Notes under the pieces: model-generated
The model's input: only the letters and a program-made list of their open reading frames with translations
What the model was told of the DNA's origin: nothing
The model's database searches: none
Assembly: GCF_009709575.1 (NCBI RefSeq)
Contig: NZ_WIXO01000001.1
Span: 3,784,001-3,848,000 of the forward strand
Length of the DNA: 64,000 bases
Source of the DNA: Streptomyces taklimakanensis
GTDB taxonomy: Bacteria > Actinomycetota > Actinomycetes > Streptomycetales > Streptomycetaceae
Direction: 5' to 3'
Made by a program: the position numbers and the translations under genes
Part shown: piece by piece, positions 1-7,400 of the stretch
Layout of the letters: each line of letters starts with the position of its first letter
How positions within the stretch are numbered: position 1 is the stretch's first letter

Positions 1-594
1 GACGTTGCCGTGGTCGCCCTCGATGCCCTCGACGAACGGCGCGGACCGGCCGTCCAGGGTGAAGGCGCCCGCCACGTGCAGCGGTTCGCCGGTGGCCACG
101 TAGGCGGCGATCTCCGCGTCGCTCGGCTCGCCGAACCGGACGGTGGTGGACGCGGTCGCGGACACCCGGCGGTCGGCGGCGGTGTCGATCACGCAGTGCC
201 CGGTGCGCAGGACGCCCGAGCGTCCGCGCATCGCCTTCCACCGGGCGGTGGCCTCCTCGGCGTCGGCGGGCTTGCCCAGCGCCCGCCCGTCCAGCTCCAG
301 CACCGAGTCACAGCCGACGACCAGCGCACCCGCCGTCCCGTCCGCCGCCCGCGGCGCGGCGGCCCCCAGCCGCTCCGCCACGGCGGTGGCCTTCGCCTCG
401 GCCAGTACCAGGGCCAGCTCGCCCGGGGTGGGGGCGTCGAGCGCGTCCTCGTCCACCCCGCTGACGATCACCTCGGGAGCCAGCCCGGCCTGCCTCAACA
501 CCCCGAGCCGGGCGGGGGACTGGGAGGCGAGGACGAGCCGGCGGCCGGTCGAGGGCGCGGAGGAGGGAACGGAGGCGGTGGTGTCGTGGACCAT
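1..594 (-). CDS. maf: Maf-like nucleoside triphosphate pyrophosphatase, cut by the window edge
   Basis: The minus-strand frame reads MVHDTTAS, then [19 protein letters not shown], then [10 protein letters not shown]. This is the pattern of the Maf/YhdE fold, whose members hydrolyse non-canonical or canonical NTPs to NMP and pyrophosphate in the cytoplasm. The N-terminal phosphate-binding stretch and the following GCD (usually GAD) aspartate are both present. The C-terminus lies outside the window, so about 198 residues are seen. The start at 594 has an AGGA-type ribosome site about 10 bases upstream; an in-frame ATG at 603 is the alternative. The gene is last in a minus-strand group after accE and the carboxylase beta subunit, a common actinobacterial order. 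The family is clear, the substrate is not. Confidence 0.85.
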   Translation of the reverse strand, partial: MVHDTTASVPSSAPSTGRRLVLASQSPARLGVLRQAGLAPEVIVSGVDEDALDAPTPGELALVLAEAKATAVAERLGAAAPRAADGTAGALVVGCDSVLELDGRALGKPADAEEATARWKAMRGRSGVLRTGHCVIDTAADRRVSATASTTVRFGEPSDAEIAAYVATGEPLHVAGAFTLDGRSAPFVEGIEGDHGNV

Positions 595-646
595 GCGCCC
601 CATCCTAGGGAGAGCGGCGCCCCGCGGAGGCGCGGCCGGCCGTGCC

Positions 647-766
647 TCACAGCAGCAGGAAGACCGCGACCATCGCGGCGGCGAGCAACCAGCCGGCGCG
701 GCGGAGCATCACCTGGGCGGTACGCAGCTCCTCGGGGGGTTCGTCGGCCGGATCGGACCAGAGCAT
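647..766 (-). CDS. 39-residue single-pass membrane protein, possibly MmpB-like
   Basis: A very short frame starts at ATG 766 and reads [18 protein letters not shown], then MLRRAG, then one hydrophobic helix of about 14 residues (residues 26-39), ending at TGA 647-649. It sits between accE and the Maf gene. From memory, Streptomyces genomes carry a small protein beginning MLWSDP at this position, annotated as morphogenic membrane protein MmpB. I could not confirm this by search. Codon use is typical of neighbouring genes (third positions mostly G or C) and the predicted topology is N-in with a cytoplasmic acidic head. A 38-bp palindrome lies immediately upstream, so it may have its own promoter. 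Confidence 0.65.
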   Translation of the reverse strand: MLWSDPADEPPEELRTAQVMLRRAGWLLAAAMVAVFLLL

Positions 767-789
767 GCCCCGATCCTGCGCCAAGGACG

Positions 790-827
790 GCGGGTGCGCC
801 TGAGTACGCGTACTCAGGCGCACCCGC
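790..827. repeat. 38-bp perfect palindrome between accE and the small membrane gene
   Basis: The two 19-base halves are exact reverse complements with no spacer; the centre is GAGTACGCGTACTC. In RNA it would form a very stable hairpin in either direction, so it could end accE transcription. The lack of a loop and of a T-run also allows a protein-binding or cruciform site. Confidence 0.6.
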
Positions 828-847
828 GGCGCGTGTGGTCGGTGCCC

Positions 848-1066
848 TCAGCCGGGCCAGTACGTCGTCCGCCAGGCCCGCGGCCCCGGGTGCGGCAGCC
901 GGTGGCCGGGCACGGTGCGCGCCGGATCGGACCACTCCGAGCCGGGCTCGGAGGCGGACTCCCCCGGGGCCGCCGCCAGGGCGGCGGCCCGGGTCCGCAC
1001 CACCGCCAGGGCGGCGGCCAGCTCCTCGGGGGTCGGATTGCCGCGTACGACCTTGATCACTGTCAC
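848..1066 (-). CDS. accE: acyl-CoA carboxylase epsilon subunit
   Basis: A 72-residue protein with the conserved start IKVVRGNPTPEELAAA and the C-terminal motif PRAWRTTYWPG, both hallmarks of actinobacterial acyl-CoA carboxylase epsilon subunits. These small peptides bind the alpha and beta subunits and are needed for full activity of the propionyl/acetyl-CoA carboxylase complex. The gene lies 40 bases after the beta subunit on the same strand and is surely co-transcribed. The GTG at 1066 follows GAGGAG by only three bases; the in-frame GTG at 1060 has better spacing and gives a protein two residues shorter. The middle (residues 30-50) is Ala/Pro/Ser-rich and poorly conserved, as usual for the family. 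Confidence 0.88.
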   Translation of the reverse strand: MTVIKVVRGNPTPEELAAALAVVRTRAAALAAAPGESASEPGSEWSDPARTVPGHRLPHPGPRAWRTTYWPG

Positions 1067-1106
1067 GGTCTCCTCGGAGAGCGGGGACGGGAGGGGCGGG
1101 GCCGGA

Positions 1107-2720
1107 TCAGAGCGGGATGTTGCCGTGCTTCTTCGGCGGCAGCGACTCGCGCTTGGTGCGCAGCGACCGCAGGCCCCGCACGATGTGACGGCGGGTCTCG
1201 GACGGCACGACCACCGCGTCCACGTAGCCGCGCTCGGCCGCGACGTAGGGGTTGAGGAGGGCGTCCTCGTACTCGGCGGTGAGCTTGGCCCGCAGCTCCT
1301 CGCGCTCCTCGTCCGTCTTCGCCGCCGCCAGTGTCCTGCGGTGCAGGATGTTGACCGCGCCCTGGGCGCCCATCACCGCGATCTGGGCGGTGGGCCAGGC
1401 GAAGTTGAGGTCGGCGCCCAGGTGCTTGGAGCCCATCACGTCGTACGCGCCGCCGAACGCCTTGCGGGTGATGACGGTGATCAGCGGCACCGTGGCCTCG
1501 GCGTAGGCGTAGATCAGCTTGGCGCCGCGCCGGATGATGCCGCCGTACTCCTGGTCGGTGCCGGGCAGGAAGCCGGGCACGTCCACGAAGGTCAGCACCG
1601 GGACGTTGAAGGCGTCGCAGGTGCGCACGAAGCGGGCGGCCTTCTCGGAGGCGTCGATGTCCAGGCAACCGGCGAACTGCATCGGCTGGTTGGCGACGAC
1701 GCCGACCGGCCGGCCCTCCACCCGTCCGAAGCCGGTGAGGATGTTCGGCGCGAACAGCGGCTGGGTCTCCAGGAACTCGCCGTCGTCCAGCACGTGTTCG
1801 ATCACGTCGTGCATGTCGTACGGCTGGTTGGCCGAGTCCGGGATCAGCGCGTCCAGCTCGCGGTCGTCGTCGGAGACCTCCAGGTCCGCCTCCTCGGGGA
1901 AGGCGGGCGGCTCGGAGAGGTTGTTGGAGGGCAGGTAGGACAGCAGGGCCTTGACGTACTCGATGGCGTCCTTCTCGTCGGAGGCCATGTGGTGCGCGAC
2001 GCCGGAGGTGGAGTTGTGGGTGCGGGCGCCGCCCAGCTCCTCGAAGCCGACGTCCTCGCCGGTGACGGTCTTGATGACGTCCGGGCCGGTGATGAACATG
2101 TGCGAGGTCTGGTCGACCATCACCGTGAAGTCGGTGATCGCCGGGGAGTAGACCGCGCCGCCCGCGCACGGACCCACCACCAGCGAGATCTGCGGGATCA
2201 CCCCGGAGGCGTGGGTGTTGCGGCGGAAGATCTCGCCGTACGCGCCCAGCGAGGCCACGCCCTCCTGGATGCGGGCGCCGCCGGAGTCGTTGATGCCGAT
2301 GACCGGGCAGCCGGTCTTCAGCGCGAAGTCCATCACCTTGGCGATCTTCTGGCCGAAGACCTCGCCCAGCGCGCCGCCGAAGATCGTGAAGTCCTGGGAG
2401 AAGACGGCCACCGGCCGTCCGTCCACCGTGCCGTAGCCGGTGACGACGCCGTCGCCGTAGGGACGGTTGGCGTCCAGGCCGAAGTTGGTGGAGCGGTGCC
2501 GGGCGAACTCGTCCAGCTCGGTGAACGACCCCTCGTCCAGCAGCAGCTCGATCCGCTCGCGGGCGGTCAGCTTGCCCTTGGCGTGCTGCTTCTCCACCGC
2601 GCGGGCCGAGCCGGCGTGCGTGGCCTCGTCGATGCGCCGCCGCAGATCCGCGATCCTGCCCGCGGTGGTGTGGAGATCCTGGTCCTCGGCGGGGGCGGCT
2701 GGGCTCTGCTGCTCGGACAC
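1107..2720 (-). CDS. pccB: acyl-CoA (propionyl/acetyl-CoA) carboxylase beta subunit
   Basis: A 537-residue carboxyltransferase with two crotonase-like halves, the usual length for PccB/AccD-type beta subunits (about 530). Motifs seen: the N-terminal DLRRRIDEA helix, [12 protein letters not shown], the acyl-CoA oxyanion region [11 protein letters not shown], and in the C-terminal half [19 protein letters not shown] and [18 protein letters not shown]. It transfers carboxyl from carboxybiotin to acetyl- or propionyl-CoA to supply malonyl- and methylmalonyl-CoA. The biotinylated alpha subunit is not in this window. The start is GTG 2720. It is followed by accE and is divergent from birA, with a dyad at 2771-2786 between them. 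Acyl-CoA preference cannot be read by eye. Confidence 0.93.
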   Translation of the reverse strand: MSEQQSPAAPAEDQDLHTTAGRIADLRRRIDEATHAGSARAVEKQHAKGKLTARERIELLLDEGSFTELDEFARHRSTNFGLDANRPYGDGVVTGYGTVDGRPVAVFSQDFTIFGGALGEVFGQKIAKVMDFALKTGCPVIGINDSGGARIQEGVASLGAYGEIFRRNTHASGVIPQISLVVGPCAGGAVYSPAITDFTVMVDQTSHMFITGPDVIKTVTGEDVGFEELGGARTHNSTSGVAHHMASDEKDAIEYVKALLSYLPSNNLSEPPAFPEEADLEVSDDDRELDALIPDSANQPYDMHDVIEHVLDDGEFLETQPLFAPNILTGFGRVEGRPVGVVANQPMQFAGCLDIDASEKAARFVRTCDAFNVPVLTFVDVPGFLPGTDQEYGGIIRRGAKLIYAYAEATVPLITVITRKAFGGAYDVMGSKHLGADLNFAWPTAQIAVMGAQGAVNILHRRTLAAAKTDEEREELRAKLTAEYEDALLNPYVAAERGYVDAVVVPSETRRHIVRGLRSLRTKRESLPPKKHGNIPL

Positions 2721-2770
2721 GGGCTGCGGCTCCTCGTCGTGGGCTTCGGGAGATGTCTGGTCACCGTCTG

Positions 2771-2786
2771 GCTACCGTTTCGTAGC
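2771..2786. promoter_or_regulatory. GCTAC-N6-GTAGC inverted repeat in the pccB/birA divergent promoter region
   Basis: Perfect 5-base arms (2771-2775 and 2782-2786) flank a 6-base spacer in the 123-base gap between pccB (GTG 2720) and birA (ATG 2844). A 16-bp palindrome of this shape is typical of a TetR-family operator. From memory, the AccR site at short-chain acyl-CoA carboxylase genes in Streptomyces has the same 5-6-5 layout (GTTAA-N6-TTAAC). The arms differ here, so the identity of the regulator is inference. Confidence 0.45.
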
Positions 2787-2843
2787 GTATCGGCGCCGGG
2801 GTGCTCCGTCGGTGCGGCGTTTGCCACACCTACGCTGTCTTGC

Positions 2844-3731
2844 ATGACGCCCAAGGACCCCTCGGACCACCCCTGGTCGGACCTGGACAGGCCTCCGCTG
2901 AACGCCACCGCGCTGCGCCGTGCGCTGGTGCGACCCGACTCCCCGTGGACATCGGTCGAGGTGGTACCCGAGACCGGCTCCACCAACACCGATCTGGCCG
3001 CCCGGGCCGCGGCCGGCACGGCGGCGGCGGGGGCGGTGCTGGTGGCCGAGCGGCAGACCGCCGGCCGCGGCCGCCTGGACCGCGCCTGGACGGCGCCCGC
3101 CCGCTCGGGCCTCTTCCTCTCCGTGCTGCTCACCCCGGACGTGCCCGCGCGGCGGTGGAGCTGGCTGCCGCTGCTCGCCGGGGTCGCCGCGTCCGGTGCC
3201 CTGGCCCGCACCGCGGGCGTGGACACCGCGCTGAAGTGGCCCAACGACCTCCTGGTGCGGACCGGCGACGGGGAGCGGAAGATCGGCGGCATCCTCGCCG
3301 AGCGGGTCACCGGTCCCGACGGGACGGCCTCGGTGATCCTGGGCATCGGGATCAACGTCTCGCTGCGCGAGGACGAACTGCCGGTGCCGTCGGCCGGCTC
3401 GCTGGCCCTGGCCGGCGCGCACACCACCGACCGCGACCCGCTGCTGCGCGCGGTGCTGCGGTCGCTGGCGGAGTGGTACGGCCGGTGGAGCGAGGCGGAG
3501 GGCGACCCGGAGGAGAGCCGGCTGCGCCGGTCGTACACCGCCGGCTGCGCCACGCTCGGTCGCCGGGTGCGCGCCCTGCTCCCCGGCGGGCGCGAGTCGA
3601 CGGGCGAGGCGGTCGCGGTGGACGGCGAGGGACGCCTGGTGCTGGCCGACGCCGAGGGGGTGCGGCAGCCGGTGGAGGCGGGGGACGTGGTGCACCTGCG
3701 ACCCGCTCGGGAGGAGCCGTCGGGAGAGTGA
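2844..3731 (+). CDS. birA: biotin--[acetyl-CoA-carboxylase] ligase
   Basis: A 295-residue protein with the biotin protein ligase fold: ETGSTNTDLA (residues 43-52), the biotinyl-AMP loop AGRGRLDRAW (about 73-82), KWPNDLL (131-137), KIGGIL, and the GIGINV strand. It attaches biotin to the acceptor lysine of carboxylase alpha subunits. The N-terminus goes straight into the catalytic domain with no winged-helix domain, so it is a ligase and not a BirA-type repressor. The C-terminal SH3-like BPL domain is present (AVAVDGEGRLVLADAEG). The open frame extends far upstream, but ATG 2844 matches family length and follows the intergenic dyad. Divergent from the carboxylase genes whose product it modifies. 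Confidence 0.93.
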   Translation: MTPKDPSDHPWSDLDRPPLNATALRRALVRPDSPWTSVEVVPETGSTNTDLAARAAAGTAAAGAVLVAERQTAGRGRLDRAWTAPARSGLFLSVLLTPDVPARRWSWLPLLAGVAASGALARTAGVDTALKWPNDLLVRTGDGERKIGGILAERVTGPDGTASVILGIGINVSLREDELPVPSAGSLALAGAHTTDRDPLLRAVLRSLAEWYGRWSEAEGDPEESRLRRSYTAGCATLGRRVRALLPGGRESTGEAVAVDGEGRLVLADAEGVRQPVEAGDVVHLRPAREEPSGE

Positions 3732-3807
3732 GCCACGGCACACCTGCCGTATCGTTGACTCGACCCAGCGCGGCGGGCGCGGCGGCAGTGAGTGGATCGG
3801 AAGGACA

Positions 3808-4887
3808 GTGGGCGACGCGGGCACCCCAGCCGAAGGGCCGGTGACGGACGGTGAGGCGGATCACGGCGGGGAGGACCCCCTCGCGCTCCGCATCGAGCAG
3901 CTGATCCTGGGAGCCCCGCGGCGGTACACGCCCTTCCAGGCGGCCCGCGCCGCCGACGTCCCCATGGAGCTGGCGGCCCGCTTCTGGCGCGCGATGGGGT
4001 TCGCCGACATCGGTCAGGCCAGGGCGCTCACCGAGACGGACGTGATCGCGCTGCGCCGGTTGGCCGGCCTGGTGGAGGCCGGGCTGCTCAGCGAGGCCAT
4101 GGCCGTCCAGGTGGCCCGTTCCACCGGACAGACGACGGCGCGGTTGGCGGAGTGGCAGATCGACTCCTTCCTGGAGGGGCTCACCGAGCCGCCCGAGCCC
4201 GGCATGACCCGCACCGAGGTGGCGTACCCGCTGGTGGAGCTGCTGCTCCCCGAGCTCCAGGAGTTCCTGGTGTACGTCTGGCGGCGGCAGTTGGCGGCCG
4301 CCACCGGCCGGGTGGTGCAGGCGGCGGACGACGAGGAGATGGTCGACCGCCGCCTCGTGGTCGCCTTCGCCGACCTGGTGGGCTTCACCCGGCTGACCCG
4401 GCGGCTGGAGGAGGAGGAGCTGGGCGAGCTGGTCGAGGCCTTCGAGACCACCGCGGCCGACCTGGTCGCGGCGCACGGCGGCCGACTGATCAAGACCCTC
4501 GGCGACGAGGTGCTCTACGTCGCCGACGACGCGGGCACGGCCGCCGAGATCGGCCTGCGGTTGATCGAGACCCTCGCCAACGACGCGACGATGCCGGAGC
4601 TGCGGGTGGGCATGGCCCTGGGCACGGTCACCACCCGGATGGGGGACGTCTTCGGCAACACGGTGAACCTGGCCAGCCGGCTGACGTCGATAGCGCCCAA
4701 GGACACGATGCTGGTGGACGAGGCGCTCCGCGCCGAGCTGGTCGCCTCCGGTCTGGCTCCGGAGTCGGAGAAGGAGGCCGACGGCAGCGCGGCGTACCGT
4801 TTCGCCCTCCGGCCGCTCTACCAGCGCCCGGTGCGCGGCCTGGGCGTCGTCGAGCCGTGGCTGCTGACCCGCCGCGCCCCCTCCTGA
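3808..4887 (+). CDS. cya: class III adenylate cyclase with N-terminal regulatory domain
   Basis: A 359-residue cytoplasmic cyclase. The catalytic domain (about 180-330) has the metal aspartates D189 (FADLVGF) and D233 (LGDEVLY), the ATP-selecting lysine K229, and the transition-state residues N287 and R291 (FGNTVNLASRL), so the active site looks intact. Residues 25-170 form a helical region (YTPFQAARAADVPMELAARFW, then ALTETDVIALRRL) resembling the regulatory domain of mycobacterial Rv1264-type cyclases; part of it also looks like a MerR-type helix-turn-helix. GTG 3808 is chosen because GGAAGGA lies at 3799-3805. Streptomycetes are thought to rely on one main cyclase in this genomic position for germination and development; that this is it is inference from context. 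Confidence 0.9.
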   Translation: MGDAGTPAEGPVTDGEADHGGEDPLALRIEQLILGAPRRYTPFQAARAADVPMELAARFWRAMGFADIGQARALTETDVIALRRLAGLVEAGLLSEAMAVQVARSTGQTTARLAEWQIDSFLEGLTEPPEPGMTRTEVAYPLVELLLPELQEFLVYVWRRQLAAATGRVVQAADDEEMVDRRLVVAFADLVGFTRLTRRLEEEELGELVEAFETTAADLVAAHGGRLIKTLGDEVLYVADDAGTAAEIGLRLIETLANDATMPELRVGMALGTVTTRMGDVFGNTVNLASRLTSIAPKDTMLVDEALRAELVASGLAPESEKEADGSAAYRFALRPLYQRPVRGLGVVEPWLLTRRAPS

Positions 4888-5008
4888 AGCCCGCGCTCCG
4901 CCGGACCGCCTCCTCCCTCCCGTGCCGTCCCGGGGCCTTTCCCGCTCCCCTTCGCGCTCGCCCCTGACCGATGGGGGGAACGGATGGCATGATGCGCCCG
5001 TACACCAG

Positions 5009-5022
5009 TGAGCGATCGTTAA
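5009..5022. promoter_or_regulatory. imperfect dyad around CGATCG before the enoyl-CoA hydratase gene
   Basis: The sequence TGAGCGATCGTTAA has a perfect CGATCG core and partly matching flanks, 14 bases before the GTG at 5036 and next to the ribosome site. Position and form would suit a TetR-type repressor of fatty-acid or acyl-CoA genes. The evidence is weak. Confidence 0.25.
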
Positions 5023-5035
5023 CCGGAAGGGCTGT

Positions 5036-5899
5036 GTGGACGGCGTGAGCGGCGTGAACGGAGCAGACGGCGGCACGGACGGCGGCGCGGGGGGCACCGC
5101 GACGGAGGAGCGCTTCGGCGAGTGGGTGGCCGTCCGGCGGGAGCCGGAGGGGTACGTCGCCGAGCTGGTGCTGGACCGGCCGAAGGCGATGAACGCGGTC
5201 TCCACCGAGATGGCCCGGTGCCTCGGGGAGGCGTGCGCGGCGCTCGCCGCCGACCGGCGGGTGCGGGCCGTGGTCCTCTCCTCCAGCCACGAGCGGGCGT
5301 TCTGCGTGGGCGCGGACCTCAAGGAGCGCAACTCCTTCACCGACGCCGACCTGGCGCGGCAGCGGCCGTACGCCCGCGCCGCCTACACCGGAGTGCTGGA
5401 GCTGCCGATGCCCACCGTGGCGGCCGTGCACGGCTTCGCGCTCGGCGGCGGTTTCGAGCTGGCGCTCTCCTGCGACCTGATCGTCGCCGATCCCACCGCC
5501 GTGGTGGGCCTGCCGGAGGTGTCCGTCGGAGTGATCCCCGGCGGGGGCGGCACCCAACTGCTGCCGCGCCGGGTGGGCGCGGCCCGTGCCGCCGAGCTGA
5601 TCTTCACCGCACGTCGGGTGGAGGCCGTCGAGGCCCGCGAGCTGGGTCTGGTGGACCACCTGGCGGCCGAGGGCGAGGACCGCGCCGAGGCGCTGGCGCT
5701 GGCCCGGCGGATCGCCGCCAACTCCCCGGTGGGTCTGCGGGCGGCCAAGCGGGCGCTGCGCACCGGCTGGGGGATGGACCTGCGCGCGGGCCTGGAGGTC
5801 GAGGACGCGGCCTGGCGTTCGGTGGCCTTCTCCGGGGACCGGGCCGAGGGCGTGGCGGCCTTCAACGAGAAGCGCGCCCCGCGCTGGCCGGGCGAGTGA
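5036..5899 (+). CDS. enoyl-CoA hydratase/isomerase family protein
   Basis: A 287-residue crotonase-fold protein. Seen: LVLDRPKAMNAVS (residues 45-57), the first oxyanion strand AFCVGADLKER (89-98), the second oxyanion helix HGFALGGGFELALSCD with E141, and GLPEVSVGVIPGGGGTQ with E161. These two glutamates correspond to the catalytic pair of true hydratases, so hydration of trans-2-enoyl-CoA in beta-oxidation is likely. The first 22 residues are a Gly/Asp-rich tail without family support. The GTG at 5036 is preceded by GGAAGGG, and later GTGs in the tail are possible starts. A 23-bp hairpin lies 29 bases past the stop, so the gene is probably monocistronic. Confidence 0.88.
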   Translation: MDGVSGVNGADGGTDGGAGGTATEERFGEWVAVRREPEGYVAELVLDRPKAMNAVSTEMARCLGEACAALAADRRVRAVVLSSSHERAFCVGADLKERNSFTDADLARQRPYARAAYTGVLELPMPTVAAVHGFALGGGFELALSCDLIVADPTAVVGLPEVSVGVIPGGGGTQLLPRRVGAARAAELIFTARRVEAVEARELGLVDHLAAEGEDRAEALALARRIAANSPVGLRAAKRALRTGWGMDLRAGLEVEDAAWRSVAFSGDRAEGVAAFNEKRAPRWPGE

Positions 5900-5927
5900 G
5901 CCCGGAGCGGCCGTGATCCGCCCGGAC

Positions 5928-5950
5928 GGCCCGGACGGCCCGTCCGGGCC
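5928..5950 (+). terminator. GC-rich hairpin after the enoyl-CoA hydratase gene
   Basis: The arms 5928-5938 and 5940-5950 are perfect 11-base complements around one base, so the usable stem is about 9-10 bp with a small loop. There is no T-run, as is usual for terminators in this genome. Confidence 0.5.
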
Positions 5951-6106
5951 GGGGCCCGGAGCCGTCGGGGAGCCCGGCCGGGCGCGGGCCGGGAGTGAGC
6001 CGGGCGCGAGCGGGCACCAGACCGGTGAGCCGGGACGGGCCGGTGCGAACCGGTCGGCGTCCCGGGGCGGGGGCCCATAATCTGGGGCACATGGATCGGG
6101 TGCGGC

Positions 6107-7300
6107 ATGGGTGACGACGCGCGGCTGCGGGCCGTGGTGGAACTGGCGCAGGCGATGGCCGCCGTCCACACCCTGCGCGACGTCTCCCGGGCCGCCGCCG
6201 AGGGCGCGCTGGCCGCGATGGAGGGGTCCTTCGCGGCCCTGTCCGTCTGGGAGCGCGAGCGCGGCCGGATCCGGGTGCTGGTGAACGTCGGCGAGCTGCG
6301 GGGGGACGAGGAGGAGTTCCCCGAGGACGAGTGGTACCCCCTCCACGACTTCCCCGAGATCACCGGTTTTCCGCGCGCGGGCCGTTCGGGCGCCGGCCCG
6401 GACGGCGGGGCGCGGGCCTGGGTGGAGACGGCCTCGGGCGACCGGGACACCCGGTGGTACGGGCCCCGCCCGCCCGGTGCCCGGCGGGCGGAGGAGCTGC
6501 GCCGGCGGGGCCGGGGCTGCTGTGTGGTGGCGCCGATCGTGCTGCACGGGCGGGCCTGGGGCGAGCTGTACGTGGCGCGGGAGCCCGGTCGGCCGGGGTT
6601 CGGCCCCGCGGACGCCGACTTCGCCGCCGTTCTGGCGTCGGTGATCGCCGCCGCGATCGCCCAGACGGAGCGCTTGGAGGAGGTGCGCCGGCTGGCCTTC
6701 ACCGATCCCCTGACCGGGCTGGCCAACCGGCGCGCGGTGGACGTGCGGCTGGACGAGGCGATGGAGCGGCACCGCACGGCCGGCACGGTGGTGAGTCTGC
6801 TGGTCTGCGACGTCAACGGGCTCAAGGCGGTCAACGACGAGCTGGGCCACGAGGCCGGCGACCGACTGCTGGAACGATTCGCCTCGGTGCTGTCGCTGTG
6901 CGGCGCGATGCTCCCGGACGCCCTGGTCGCCCGGCTGGGCGGGGACGAGTTCTGTCTGCTGGCCGTGGGCCCGTCGGCGGACGAGGTGGTCCGGGTGGCG
7001 GACGAGGTGTGCCGCCGGGCCGCCGAGCTGGAGACCGGGCAGGGGGTGGCCTGCGGAGTCGCCTCGACCGGTGACCCGATAGGCCCGGTCCGCTCGGCCC
7101 GCCGGCTGTTCCGCCTGGCGGACGCCGCCCAGTACCGTGCCAAGGCCGCCCGTACGGACAAGCCGGTGGTGGCCGGACGCGAGGGGTCGGTGGACGACCG
7201 GGGGGACGGGGACACGGTGGTCCGTCTCGCGGACCGGGCGGAGCGGGGCGCACTGGGCTCCTCCGGTGACCGCCGCACCATCCGGGGACTGGACGCGTGA
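6107..7300 (+). CDS. GAF-GGDEF protein, probable diguanylate cyclase
   Basis: 397 residues. An N-terminal GAF-like sensory region (about 5-185, with SFAALSVWERERGRIRVLVNVG and a late VAPIVLHGRAWGELYVAREP strand set) is joined by a short helix to a GGDEF domain (about 195-350). The GGDEF domain has DPLTGLANRRA, a metal aspartate at D235 (CDVNGLK), the NDELGHEAGD substrate region and an intact GGDEF at 278-282. It should make cyclic di-GMP from GTP in the cytoplasm. The usual inhibitory RxxD site before GGDEF is absent (MLPD at 268-271), so product feedback may not occur. No transmembrane segment is visible. The ATG at 6107 is used because upstream candidate starts read into an early stop. Confidence 0.88.
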   Translation: MGDDARLRAVVELAQAMAAVHTLRDVSRAAAEGALAAMEGSFAALSVWERERGRIRVLVNVGELRGDEEEFPEDEWYPLHDFPEITGFPRAGRSGAGPDGGARAWVETASGDRDTRWYGPRPPGARRAEELRRRGRGCCVVAPIVLHGRAWGELYVAREPGRPGFGPADADFAAVLASVIAAAIAQTERLEEVRRLAFTDPLTGLANRRAVDVRLDEAMERHRTAGTVVSLLVCDVNGLKAVNDELGHEAGDRLLERFASVLSLCGAMLPDALVARLGGDEFCLLAVGPSADEVVRVADEVCRRAAELETGQGVACGVASTGDPIGPVRSARRLFRLADAAQYRAKAARTDKPVVAGREGSVDDRGDGDTVVRLADRAERGALGSSGDRRTIRGLDA

Positions 7301-7363
7301 CCGCGACGACCGGCGGGGGACGGGACGGCCGGCGGATGTGGCGCACACCGTCGCGACCGGGCC

Positions 7364-7400
7364 GTGACAGAACGCGATTCACTCTTTAGTGTTCCTGAAT
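7364..7400 (+). promoter_or_regulatory. predicted promoter giving a leaderless hutH transcript
   Basis: GTGACA at 7364-7369 matches 5 of 6 bases of TTGACA. It is followed by a 17-base spacer and TAGTGT (7387-7392), a good match to the Streptomyces TAGNNT -10 box. A start 7-8 bases later falls on the hutH ATG at 7401. There is no ribosome-binding sequence before that ATG, in keeping with leaderless translation. Confidence 0.55.

Noticed and set aside
915..2843. Very long plus-strand frame that continues into birA from position 915
   Set aside because: It lies opposite the well-supported carboxylase beta and epsilon genes; its translation is Gly/Val/Arg-rich with no family features, a usual shadow in high-GC DNA.
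4152..4967. Second coding frame overlapping the adenylate cyclase
   Set aside because: Out-of-frame Gly/Arg/Pro-rich translation with no start signal; the cyclase frame has all motifs.
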